From Solimonas sp040066175 (GTDB taxonomy: Bacteria; Pseudomonadota; Gammaproteobacteria; Nevskiales; Nevskiaceae): a stretch of 64,000 bases of DNA. Under the pieces are notes generated by a model. It worked only from the letters and a program-made list of their open reading frames with translations. It had not been told where the DNA came from and searched no databases. Shown here in pieces: positions 38,712-48,510 of the stretch. A program made the position numbers and the translations under genes. Location: NCBI RefSeq assembly GCF_040066175.1, contig NZ_JBEAAM010000005.1, positions 1 to 64,000 of the forward strand, in the 5' to 3' direction. Every line of letters starts with the position of its first letter. The first letter of the stretch is position 1.

Positions 38712-40709
<1,998 letters not shown>

Positions 40710-40813
40710 CACGCTCACCGGCAGACAAAGGGGCGCGTATTGTCCGGGTTTGGCGCAGGCCGGGCAACCGCTTCCGCCGATACCCCTATCGGTATATCGT
40801 GATGGACTCGCCT

Positions 40814-41506
40814 TCAGCGCCGCGCCGGGGGCTTGATCCAGACGATCGAGAGTTCCGGCGCCGCCGGATGCGGCCCATATTCGAGACGCAGCAGTTGCCG
40901 GGTCTGCGGGTGCAACCACAGGCTGCGCCGCTGCGTGTGGCGGTAAGGGAGCACCCGATAGGTCTCGTCGATGCGAATCGCGGCGCCGCCGTAGGCGGGC
41001 GTGACGAGGGCCTCGATCCGGCAGCGCAGGTCGATGCGCTGCTCGGCGAGATAATCGACCGCGCCGCGCAGACGTGTATAGAACAGGGACGGCGGCTCGG
41101 TGTGGCTGACGCCGTCGCCGCAGTCCTGAGTCGGCTCGACGCCACCGACGTCGGCGGGATACGTTTCCAGCACATCCACCGGCAGGCCACGACTGTAGGT
41201 CACGCGATCGCCGTCGAGCTGCAACACCAGCCCATCGCGCCCGTACCAGGTCTGCGCGCCGCCGGCGTCGATGCTGCCGAGGATCAGCAGACCCTCGAAA
41301 CGATCGCCGGAACGGACATAGGCGGAAGCAAAAGGCAGATCGGCCAGACCGGTGATGGCCCGTGTCATCGGCGTGCCAGCCTGCTCACCGCCGGCGCGCT
41401 CCTCGACCAGCGTGTTCACGGTGTTGCAAGCCGCCAGCAAGCCGGCCACCGCGATGCAAGCGATGCCTGCGATGCCGCCGGTCCGCGGGCGTCGCTCAAT
41501 CTTCAT
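40814..41506 (-). CDS. YjbF/GfcB-like polysaccharide lipoprotein
   Basis: A 230-residue lipoprotein (lipobox LLAAC). It belongs to the YjbF/GfcB family of outer-membrane lipoproteins in the yjbEFGH and group 4 capsule operons. The supporting core is TWYGRDGLVLQLDGDRVTYS, a beta-rich middle and the conserved C-terminal RIDETYRVLPYRHTQRRSLW. ATG 41506 overlaps the stop of the YjbH-like gene upstream by 11 bp. It is the last gene of the operon gfcA-gfcC-gfcD/yjbH-yjbF; the order differs from E. coli (yjbEFGH). Confidence 0.8.
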   Translation of the reverse strand: MKIERRPRTGGIAGIACIAVAGLLAACNTVNTLVEERAGGEQAGTPMTRAITGLADLPFASAYVRSGDRFEGLLILGSIDAGGAQTWYGRDGLVLQLDGDRVTYSRGLPVDVLETYPADVGGVEPTQDCGDGVSHTEPPSLFYTRLRGAVDYLAEQRIDLRCRIEALVTPAYGGAAIRIDETYRVLPYRHTQRRSLWLHPQTRQLLRLEYGPHPAAPELSIVWIKPPARR

Positions 41507-43634
41507 AGACCTGCCCTGCGGTGTAGCGCCCGACCACACCCCACAGATCGCGGCCGTCGCGCACCTTCTGACCACCGTCGCGCGTGAGGAATCGGTAATT
41601 GAAGTTGACCTCGCCGCGATTGGCCGACGGGTAGAACAACGTCAGCGGGATGCTCAGGTAGATGCCCTTGTCGAAGGAGCCTTCGCCGAACTCCGCGGCC
41701 GACACGTTGGTCTTGGTCGCGAACGCGCCGAACACGACGCCGTTGCGGAACTGGCGCGAGAGATCCAGCGTGACGCCGACGTCGCGGGCCAGGTAACGCC
41801 CGGCACTGGCCTTGACCACCAGCCCCTCGAAAGGCGTGTCGTAGTACACGGTGAAATGTCCGGTGGCGACCTGGTAGTCGAGGAAGGTGAACAGCTGGTC
41901 GTAGCCACGCTTCTTGACGTAGTTGACGTCCAGACCGTAGGCGAGCCGTGAGGTCAGCGGCCGGTACAGCACTTCGGCGGCGACCCCGCCGTACATCTCC
42001 TCGAAGATACCGGCCGACAGCCGACCGAACCAGTCGCGCCCGAGCGGGAACAGCTGATTGACCTCCAGCCGGTCCAGCCACCACTGGTCGTGCGTGGACT
42101 GGTAGCTCTCCAGATCACTGCGCACGTGCGGCAATTCACTGGAGTTGCGCTGCTTGAGCTTGTCGAGGTCGCTGTACAGGCTCAGCGCGCCGACCGCCGA
42201 CACACTCAGCCCCGGCGTCAGCTGCAGGGTCATGAAGGGCTTCACCAGCAGCTGGCCGACGAAGAAGCCCTCGAGCCCGCCGATGTTGGCGCGGATCGCC
42301 GGACTATAGCCGTACAGCCAGGTGGGATATTCCAGCAGGTTCGGGTAATCCGCGGTCGCACGCGGCACCGAGGCCTGCGACCGCAGCTCGGTGGTCACGC
42401 GCAGCTCGTCCGTCGTCGCCAGTCCGCGCGCTTCCGCGTCCAGATCCTCGCGCCGCGCCGTGAGGCTGAGCGCGTCCATGCCGCCGGAGACTTCCACGAC
42501 CTCCAGCCTCTCGACGTCGTCGGGCAGATGCACGAGGCTCGCGCGTCCCGCGGTGCGCAGGACGTCGAGGCTGCGGTCGGAAACACCGTTGCTCTGCCAC
42601 AGCGTCAGCGTGCCGGTCTCCTCGTCGAGGTTCGCGGCGTGGGCGACGATGCGCCTCGCGGCCAGATCGTCGATCCATTGCTGCATGCCTTCGGGCGTGT
42701 CCACGGTCGCCGTGTTCCACCGGTACTCCGGCGGGCGCAGGTGAAAGGCCGCGGGCAACTCCTGCTGCTTGATCCTGGATCGCGCGCTGCCCGCCTGGAT
42801 CGCGGTACCGATCTGGCCGACCAGGGTATCGCCGCGGATCAGACCCAGCCCGGCGTACCAGCCGCCACCGAGGTGGTAGCGCAGGCCGGCGTTGATCCGC
42901 GAGCGCACGTCTAACCGCTTGGTCGAGGGATCGGCCGAGTAGTCGTTACCGTCCAGTTCGACCTGCACCGACCACGGCCGCTCGCGCGGGGTCCACTCGA
43001 CACCACCGATCAGGCTGGCCCGCGCGCCGGAGAACCACTTGTCCCAGTCCGGAACGCCGCCGCGCGCGCGCGCCGGCGCGAGCAGCTCGCGCTCGTTCGA
43101 GCGCAGCGACAGCGCGGCGAACGGATTGCGCACGTCACCATAGGTGCCGAAGCGGCCGAAGCCCAGACCCGCGGTGAACGACCAGTCGTACCAGCGCCGC
43201 GTCACGACGATGTACTCCGAGGCGAACAGGCCGGTGCCGCCAAAGTCGTTGAGTCCGACGACCAAGGACGGCCACGCATCCGACTCCTCGATCAGACGCA
43301 CCGCAACGTCGAAGGACTTGTCCTTGAACGTCTGCCCGGTGTCGCGGCTGTCGTCGTAGTAGCGGTTGGTGATCTCGATGTAGCGCGCGCCGGCATGCAG
43401 CCAGGACGCCGGCTGCGCCGACAGGTACAGCGTGTTGTAGGGCGGTGCCAGCGACAGGCCCACGCCGAGCGTCCCGCTCGGCGGCATCGCCGCCGTCGGA
43501 CTGGTCAGCAGCGCCGGATAGCCGGACGGGCCATAGCGCACGTCTGCTGCTTGCGCACCTGTCGTCGCCGCGGCAAGCAACACGACGACCATCGCGCGCC
43601 GCAGGACGGGCATCGACCGCAGTCGTTCACTCAC
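41496..43634 (-). CDS. YjbH/GfcD-like outer-membrane beta-barrel
   Basis: A 712-residue exported protein with a signal peptide ending GAQAADVRYGPSGYPALL. It matches the YjbH family (large outer-membrane barrel linked to exopolysaccharide). Visible are GPSGYPALLTSPTAAMPPSG at the N-terminus, LVVGLNDFGGTGLFASEYIV and the barrel-rich C-terminal half with FLRYQ-type strands, such as AYGLDVNYVKKRGYDQLFTF. It starts at GTG 43634 (or ATG 43613), overlapping the end of the GfcC-like gene. Its partners in the operon are the GfcC- and YjbF-like genes. Confidence 0.85.
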   Translation of the reverse strand: MSERLRSMPVLRRAMVVVLLAAATTGAQAADVRYGPSGYPALLTSPTAAMPPSGTLGVGLSLAPPYNTLYLSAQPASWLHAGARYIEITNRYYDDSRDTGQTFKDKSFDVAVRLIEESDAWPSLVVGLNDFGGTGLFASEYIVVTRRWYDWSFTAGLGFGRFGTYGDVRNPFAALSLRSNERELLAPARARGGVPDWDKWFSGARASLIGGVEWTPRERPWSVQVELDGNDYSADPSTKRLDVRSRINAGLRYHLGGGWYAGLGLIRGDTLVGQIGTAIQAGSARSRIKQQELPAAFHLRPPEYRWNTATVDTPEGMQQWIDDLAARRIVAHAANLDEETGTLTLWQSNGVSDRSLDVLRTAGRASLVHLPDDVERLEVVEVSGGMDALSLTARREDLDAEARGLATTDELRVTTELRSQASVPRATADYPNLLEYPTWLYGYSPAIRANIGGLEGFFVGQLLVKPFMTLQLTPGLSVSAVGALSLYSDLDKLKQRNSSELPHVRSDLESYQSTHDQWWLDRLEVNQLFPLGRDWFGRLSAGIFEEMYGGVAAEVLYRPLTSRLAYGLDVNYVKKRGYDQLFTFLDYQVATGHFTVYYDTPFEGLVVKASAGRYLARDVGVTLDLSRQFRNGVVFGAFATKTNVSAAEFGEGSFDKGIYLSIPLTLFYPSANRGEVNFNYRFLTRDGGQKVRDGRDLWGVVGRYTAGQVYED

Positions 43635-44409
43635 TGGGCAGGCAATCGACCGCGGGAGCGATCAGCGATCCCGGTGGCACCATCGTCGGCTCATAGCGCC
43701 ACGGCTTCAGGCTCAGTTCGACCTCGCGCCCGTTCGGGAAAAGCAGGACCTGGCGGCCGGGATGCGCAGCCGCTTCCGGATCTGCGCGGCGCAGGTACGC
43801 CTCGGCACGCAGCGCGGCTTCATGCTGCAACCTGACGATGCGCGCACCCGGCGTGAGCACGTAAACGGCCGCAGCGCGCGCCGGCACCACGACGACATCC
43901 CCCTGTTGCAGCGACAGCGGCGGCGGCGGCTCGTCGCCGAGCACTGCGGCCTGCTGGCCGACCCTGTGCAGCCGGCCGGAGCGGAGCGCCTCGACCAGAT
44001 CGCGGCGGCCACCGAGCGCCGCATCGTCGCCGAGCAGCAGACTCGCCTGCAGATCCGCCGCTGACACGCACGCCGCCACGCCGGCGCCCGCATCCGCACC
44101 GGCGCGCAGCACGATCGTGCCGAATCGATACGCGTCGGGCAGCAATCCACCGGCGGCCTGCACGACGGCGTCCACCGTCGCCGCGAGCGGGGAGAGCGTC
44201 ACGCGGCCCGGTTGCCCGACCGCGCCGAGCACTTCCACCGCGATCGTCACGGCTTCGCCCGGCTCGCTCAGGCGCAGCGTTCCAGACCGGATCGGTGCGG
44301 CATCTCCGGCCATGGCTGCGGCATGGACGCTCGACGCGCCGAGCAGACAGGCCAGCACGACCCATCGTGCGGCCACCGCCGGGATCGGGAAGGGCGTGCT
44401 TGACCTCAT
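43627..44409 (-). CDS. GfcC/YjbG-like capsule/exopolysaccharide protein
   Basis: A 260-residue periplasmic protein (ATG 44409, GGAG upstream) with signal peptide AARWVVLACLLGASSVHAA. The two ubiquitin-like beta-grasp regions of the GfcC family are recognisable as VTIAVEVLGAVGQPGRVTL and PPPPLSLQQGDVVVVPARAA. A C-terminal VLLFPNGREVELSLKPWRYE completes it. Members are needed for group 4 capsule or exopolysaccharide export. It sits between the GfcA-like gene (with a terminator between) and the YjbH-like gene, which it overlaps by 8 bp. Confidence 0.82.
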   Translation of the reverse strand: MRSSTPFPIPAVAARWVVLACLLGASSVHAAAMAGDAAPIRSGTLRLSEPGEAVTIAVEVLGAVGQPGRVTLSPLAATVDAVVQAAGGLLPDAYRFGTIVLRAGADAGAGVAACVSAADLQASLLLGDDAALGGRRDLVEALRSGRLHRVGQQAAVLGDEPPPPLSLQQGDVVVVPARAAAVYVLTPGARIVRLQHEAALRAEAYLRRADPEAAAHPGRQVLLFPNGREVELSLKPWRYEPTMVPPGSLIAPAVDCLPSE

Positions 44410-44466
44410 CGACGCGTGATTCTCCAGGGCCCGCGCATCCGGCGCCGAGTTGCGACGGATCGTGCC

Positions 44467-44498
44467 CAAAAAGAAAGGCTAGCTTGAGCTAGCCTTTC
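44467..44498 (-). terminator. Terminator or attenuator between the GfcA-like and GfcC-like genes
   Basis: The arms AAAGGCTAGC (44474-44483) and GCTAGCCTTT (44488-44497) form a 10 bp perfect stem with a 4-base loop. On the minus strand they are followed by CTTTTTG. It lies 22 bases after the GfcA-like stop and 58 bases before the GfcC-like start, so it probably lowers downstream expression relative to the small first gene. Confidence 0.8.
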
Positions 44499-44519
44499 CA
44501 GGCGCAACCGGGACCGCGC

Positions 44520-45032
44520 TTACGGCGTCGTCGTGGTGGTGGTGGTGGTCGTCGTGCCACCGCCACCGTTGCCACCGGTCGGCGCCGGGGTCGGGGAAGG
44601 CGTCGGCGTCGGCACCGGCGGCAGCGTCGGCGACGGGGTCGGCGTCGCGGTCGGCGTCGCGGTCGGCGTCGCGCGCGGACCGTCGCTGTCGTCGAGGAAA
44701 TCGACCACGACGAAGGTCAAGCCCAGCACGCCGGCGACCAGCGCGGTGATCTGCAGCGGCGTCAGCTTGCCGACGACCGGCACACCGACGGCACCCGCAC
44801 CGCGTTCGGTGATCACGTAGGTTCCGGGAACCTTGGCCGGGCTCAGGTAGCCTGCCTTGACCGCCTCGGGCAACGTCATTCCCAGCTTGTTCGCGAAAGC
44901 AACCGCCTCGGCCTGAGACAGCACGCCAGCCTCGGTGGACTGCGCCGCAACCGCCGGCGCGCTCGTCACTGCGGTAATGATCGGGCCGCCGGCGAGGCAA
45001 ACCGCCAAAGACATCACGATAGCTTTGTTCAC
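44520..45032 (-). CDS. GfcA/YjbE-like secreted protein with Pro/Thr repeats
   Basis: A protein of about 170 residues from GTG 45032 with a signal peptide (VMSLAVCLAGGPIITAV). It then has a small domain (LSQAEAVAFANKLGMTLPEA), a hydrophobic helix (LQITALVAGVLGLTFVVVDFL) and a C-terminal tail of TPTATPTATPT repeats ending in GGGG and ten Thr. GfcA/YjbE proteins are small Thr-rich exported proteins encoded first in the gfc and yjb operons; position and composition fit, although sequence similarity outside the Thr tail is not obvious. A TTG 13 codons upstream is also in frame but less likely. The terminator follows directly. Confidence 0.6.
   Translation of the reverse strand: MNKAIVMSLAVCLAGGPIITAVTSAPAVAAQSTEAGVLSQAEAVAFANKLGMTLPEAVKAGYLSPAKVPGTYVITERGAGAVGVPVVGKLTPLQITALVAGVLGLTFVVVDFLDDSDGPRATPTATPTATPTPSPTLPPVPTPTPSPTPAPTGGNGGGGTTTTTTTTTTP
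44641..44673. repeat. 12 bp tandem repeat in the GfcA-like gene
   Basis: The unit GGCGTCGCGGTC is repeated almost three times and encodes the TPTATPTATP part of the tail. A separate triplet run (GGT/GTG around 44533-44556) encodes poly-Thr. Both tracts can expand or contract. Confidence 0.7.
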
Positions 45033-45170
45033 TGAAAACCCCGTAAAAGTCCCGTTAAAGTTCGCGGGCAAGCAAGCACACGCATCGCCCGAACACTATT
45101 TGTGTACCCCAATTTGAGTACATAGCATACCACGTCAACTCTGCACGTCCACACGAACCGCACGACCCGT

Positions 45171-45515
45171 TCACTGCGCCACCGTCCTGCTGTCCAGCGG
45201 TTTTGCCTTGACCACGTCCTGCGGCGCGCCGGCTCCACCCGCAAACATGTTCAGCAGATCCACCGCCACGGCCCCGACGATCGAGCCCCTGCGCACCGTC
45301 GGCGCACTCACCGCGTCCAGGATCGCATCGGCGGCGGCCGCGTATTCTGCCGGCGTCGCCGGCCTATAGTCAGCAATGGCCGTGCCAGCAACAATGACCT
45401 GCGTCACATCGAGCGTATCCACTGTCCGGTCCGCAGCGCCGACCTTCTGCATCGAGGCGGCGACCACGATACCGAGCGCGCACACCGACACGCTCACTTG
45501 CCGGAACCCACACAT
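45171..45515 (-). CDS. Small exported protein of unknown function (114 aa)
   Basis: A 114-residue protein (ATG 45515) with a likely signal peptide (VSVSVCALGIVVAASMQKVGA, cleavage near GAAD). It is followed by a short soluble domain (LDVTQVIVAGTAIADYRPAT, YAAAADAILDAVSAPTV) and the C-terminal LLNMFAGGAGAPQDVVKAKP. No family is recognised. A GTG start at 45566 would add 17 residues. It lies upstream of the gfc/yjb-like operon, 138 bases before it on the same strand, and divergent from the WecA-like gene. It may belong to the polysaccharide locus, but this is only positional. Confidence 0.5.
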   Translation of the reverse strand: MCGFRQVSVSVCALGIVVAASMQKVGAADRTVDTLDVTQVIVAGTAIADYRPATPAEYAAAADAILDAVSAPTVRRGSIVGAVAVDLLNMFAGGAGAPQDVVKAKPLDSRTVAQ

Positions 45516-45674
45516 CGAAATCAGGGGAGCATTTCTCACGAGCCGACCGTTCGCATCCTTCTGCACGGGCAGGTGTCAGACAATCCCTTGTTAGAATTCT
45601 TGGGCACGCCGCTCCATCATGGCGTTCCGTCCACACACCACGCAGTGCTGTCACCTGCGTGATTCCGAGGCATC

Positions 45675-46751
45675 GTGCCACCGCCCATGACCGGCAGTCA
45701 ATTGTCCATCGTGCTTCTCGTCAGCGCCGCATGCACGGCGGCGCTGATCCTGGGCAGGCGCTGGCACATCCGCCTCACGGGTGATGCGCCCGACGAGTCC
45801 CATCACAAGGTCCACACCGCGACGGTGCCCCGGGTCGGCGGTATCGCCGTCTATTCAGCGGGCCTGACCGGGCTGGCGCTGCTGTCGCCGACGCTGCCCG
45901 ACCTCACCGCCAAGATCCTGTGGATGCTGTGGGGCTGCCTGACCATCGTCTTCGTCGCCGGGCTGATGGAGGATCTGACACGCGCCGTGCCCGCTGCGCT
46001 GCGCTACGCCGTCGCGATCGGCGCCGCCCTGCTGTTCAGCGTGGCCCATGACGGGTATGGCATCTCGTCGATCGGCATCTCGCCGTTCGACCATGCTTTC
46101 AACCTGACGCCGATCCGCATCGGTCTGTTCGCGTTCGCCGTCGCCAGCGTCTCCCACGGATTCAATCTGATCGACGGCCAGAACGGCCTGTGCTCGGGCA
46201 CCAGCATCCTGATCTTCACCGCACTGGGCACGACCGCCGCGCACACCGGACAGGCCCCGCTCGCCAGCCTGAGCTACGGCATGGCTGCCGCAAACCTCGG
46301 TTTTTTCGCGTTCAACTTCCCGTTCGGCCGGATCTTCCTCGGTGACGGCGGCGCCTACTTCAACGGCGCCGTCGCCGGGGCCATCGCCGTGATGGTCGTG
46401 CAAGGGTCGAGCACGGTATCGCCGTGGTTCGCGGTCCTGGTCCTGATCTATCCGATCTGGGAAACGATCTTCTCGATGGCCCGGCGCTGGCACGCATCGC
46501 GGCCGTTCTACCTGCCCGATCGCGACCACCTGCATCACCGGCTGCGGCACCGGATTTCCGGTGTGCGCGCCGCCGGCCGCGACTACTCGTCGCTGCCGAT
46601 CCTGGCCTGCGTGGCCGTCGCCGCCGTCATTGCGTCATCGGTTGGCGACCGCACCGAACTGCTGCTGGCCGGCATCACGGTGTTCGTGGCGATTTACCTG
46701 TGGGCCTACCAGAATCTGGCGCCGAGACACGCTCCGGCCACCACGCACTGA
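45675..46751 (+). CDS. WecA/MraY-family polyprenyl-phosphate glycosyl-1-phosphate transferase
   Basis: A membrane protein of about 354-358 residues with about ten hydrophobic helices. Conserved cytoplasmic motifs are HHKVHTATVPRVGGIAVY, the Asp pair region AGLMEDLTRAVPAALRY, HGFNLIDGQNGLCSGTSI, NFPFGRIFLGDGGAYFNG and DRDHLHHRLRHR, the His-rich C-terminal loop of WecA-type enzymes. It probably transfers a hexosamine-phosphate to undecaprenyl phosphate, starting a surface glycan. GTG 45675 has GAGG nearby; ATG 45687 is the alternative. Glycosyltransferases follow directly. It opens the plus-strand polysaccharide gene group. Confidence 0.88.
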   Translation: MPPPMTGSQLSIVLLVSAACTAALILGRRWHIRLTGDAPDESHHKVHTATVPRVGGIAVYSAGLTGLALLSPTLPDLTAKILWMLWGCLTIVFVAGLMEDLTRAVPAALRYAVAIGAALLFSVAHDGYGISSIGISPFDHAFNLTPIRIGLFAFAVASVSHGFNLIDGQNGLCSGTSILIFTALGTTAAHTGQAPLASLSYGMAAANLGFFAFNFPFGRIFLGDGGAYFNGAVAGAIAVMVVQGSSTVSPWFAVLVLIYPIWETIFSMARRWHASRPFYLPDRDHLHHRLRHRISGVRAAGRDYSSLPILACVAVAAVIASSVGDRTELLLAGITVFVAIYLWAYQNLAPRHAPATTH

Positions 46752-46761
46752 AGCAACGCCG

Positions 46762-47721
46762 ATGGATCTTCGCCGGACAAGCTCGACGGCAACTGATCAC
46801 GTCGTGGGCGTGATCGTCACCTATGACCCACCCGCCGGCCTGACCGAGCGGGTGCGCGCCGTCCTGCGTGAAACCGCGCGTGTGGTGATCGTCGACAACG
46901 GTTCGCGCACCGAACCGGCGCTCGATACGCTCGACGGCACCGAGCGCACGCGCGTGCATCTGCTGAAACTCGGCCGCAATCTGGGACTCGCCGCGGCGCT
47001 GAATCGCGGCATCGAGGCCGCGGCCGCTCTGGGCGCGACCACGTCGCTGCTTCTCGACCACGACAGCACCCCGACGCCCGGCATGGTCGGCGCGCTGCTC
47101 GCCGCACGCAGCAGTCACGCCGATCCGCAGTCGATCGCGGCAGTGGTCCCGACGATCGCCTACGCCCATCCCGACATCCGCTGTCGCTGGCCCCAGTCGG
47201 ACGCCGGGCAGTGGCTGCGTTTCCGCTTCGCCGTCGCCGCGCAACTCGACCGCCCGACGCCGGTCGATCTCGCCATCGGCTCCGGCATGCTGATCTCCAT
47301 CGACGTCTGGCGCGAACTCGGCGGTTTCGACGAGGGGCTGTTCATCGACCTGGTGGACACCGACTTCTGCCTGCGCGCGCGCAGCCAGGGCTTCGAGATC
47401 CTGGCCACACCCGATGCGGTCCTCGACCACCGGCTCGGCGAAGTACGCAAGAACCGGCTGCTGGGACTGATCCCGGTGTTCCCCACCCACCACAGCGCGC
47501 TGCGCCACTACTACATCAGCCGCAACCGCATCCTGCTGGCGAAGCGGCATGCCCGCCGTTTCCCGAACTGGCTGATCTACGAGCTGCTCGGCGCAGCCAA
47601 GCTGATCGTCAAGGTCGCCGTGTTCGAGCAGGGCCGCTGGCGCAAGCTGCTGAGCATGTGCAAGGGCACCTGGGACGGCTTGCGCAGCCAGCCTTCACCG
47701 CAATGGCAGTCCGGCCGATGA
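46762..47721 (+). CDS. Glycosyltransferase family 2 (rhamnosyltransferase-like)
   Basis: A 319-residue GT-A fold glycosyltransferase from ATG 46762, 11 bp after the WecA-like gene. Motifs include VVGVIVTYDPPAGL (strand 1), VVIVDNGSRTEPALD, LLLDHDSTPTPGM (the DxD-like metal site) and LIDLVDTDFCLRARSQGF, the EDxD-equivalent region. IGSGMLISIDVWRELGGFDE is the acceptor-side loop. This layout fits rhamnosyltransferase-type GT2 proteins. It adds a sugar to a growing lipid-linked chain; donor and acceptor are unknown. The stop overlaps the next gene's ATG (ATGA). Confidence 0.88.
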   Translation: MDLRRTSSTATDHVVGVIVTYDPPAGLTERVRAVLRETARVVIVDNGSRTEPALDTLDGTERTRVHLLKLGRNLGLAAALNRGIEAAAALGATTSLLLDHDSTPTPGMVGALLAARSSHADPQSIAAVVPTIAYAHPDIRCRWPQSDAGQWLRFRFAVAAQLDRPTPVDLAIGSGMLISIDVWRELGGFDEGLFIDLVDTDFCLRARSQGFEILATPDAVLDHRLGEVRKNRLLGLIPVFPTHHSALRHYYISRNRILLAKRHARRFPNWLIYELLGAAKLIVKVAVFEQGRWRKLLSMCKGTWDGLRSQPSPQWQSGR

Positions 47722-48500
47722 ACGGCACTCCGGTACGCTGGACCATCTCGGTCGTCAGTCACGGGCATGGCGAGCGCGTCGCAGCCGGCCTGGCGGACAT
47801 CCACGGCCAGCTCGAAGGCGTCGAACACCGCTTCGTACTCACCCTCAATGCGCGTGAAGACCCCGGCTTCGTGGACCGGCTGCCACCCGCCATCCGTGCG
47901 CGGCTACATCTGATCCGCAACGCGCGGCCGCGCGGATTCGCCGCCAACCACAACGCCGCACTGCGCGGCTGCCGCTCCCGGTACGTGCTGGTCGCGGATC
48001 CCGACCTGCGGCTGTCCGACACCGTGTTCCCGGACCTCGAACGCGCGCTCGGCAACCCGGCGTGCGGCATCGTCGCGCCGCTGGCGCAGACCTCGCTCGG
48101 AGACGACGAGGACAATGGCCGGGATCTGCCGACACTGCCAGCACTGCTGCGCCGCAGGCTGTTCGGCCGCGACCGCGACATTCCCCGCGATCCGCCGCCG
48201 CAGCGCGAAGTCGTCTGGCTCGCCGGCCTGTTCCTGGCGCTGCGCGCCGAAACCTTCCAGCGCCTCGGCGGCTTCGACGAGCGTTACCACATGTACTGCG
48301 AAGATGTCGATCTGTGCCTGCGCGCACGCGCGCTGGGCCTGACGGTGGACCAGCTGTGCAGCCTGCGCATCGTCCACGACGCGAGGCGCGGCTCGTTGCG
48401 GAGTCCGCGCCACTTCCTCTGGCACTCGCAGAGCCTGCTGCGGCTGTGGCGTTCCCCGGCTTACCGGGCCGCGCGCGGAACGCGCGGCGCGCTGCGATGA
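47718..48500 (+). CDS. Glycosyltransferase family 2
   Basis: A 260-residue GT2 protein. It has ISVVSHGHGERV at the N-terminus, PRGFAANHNAALRGCRSR, LVADPDLRLSD (DxD region) and GGFDERYHMYCEDVDLCLRA with the catalytic-base ED pair. It overlaps the previous glycosyltransferase by 4 bp and is probably cotranscribed with it and the WecA-like gene. It is convergent with the KpsD-like gene. Donor and acceptor are unknown. Confidence 0.88.
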   Translation: MNGTPVRWTISVVSHGHGERVAAGLADIHGQLEGVEHRFVLTLNAREDPGFVDRLPPAIRARLHLIRNARPRGFAANHNAALRGCRSRYVLVADPDLRLSDTVFPDLERALGNPACGIVAPLAQTSLGDDEDNGRDLPTLPALLRRRLFGRDRDIPRDPPPQREVVWLAGLFLALRAETFQRLGGFDERYHMYCEDVDLCLRARALGLTVDQLCSLRIVHDARRGSLRSPRHFLWHSQSLLRLWRSPAYRAARGTRGALR

Positions 48501-48510
48501 TCCACGGTCT

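Noticed and set aside
40710..40919. N-terminal extension of transketolase
   Set aside because: ATG 40709 gives the family N-terminus; the upstream residues look non-coding and overlap the end of the YjbF-like gene.
45100..45145. Sigma70 promoter (TTGACG on the minus strand) before the Thr-rich gene
   Set aside because: A TTGACG is present but no acceptable -10 hexamer lies at 16-18 bp, so no promoter is claimed.
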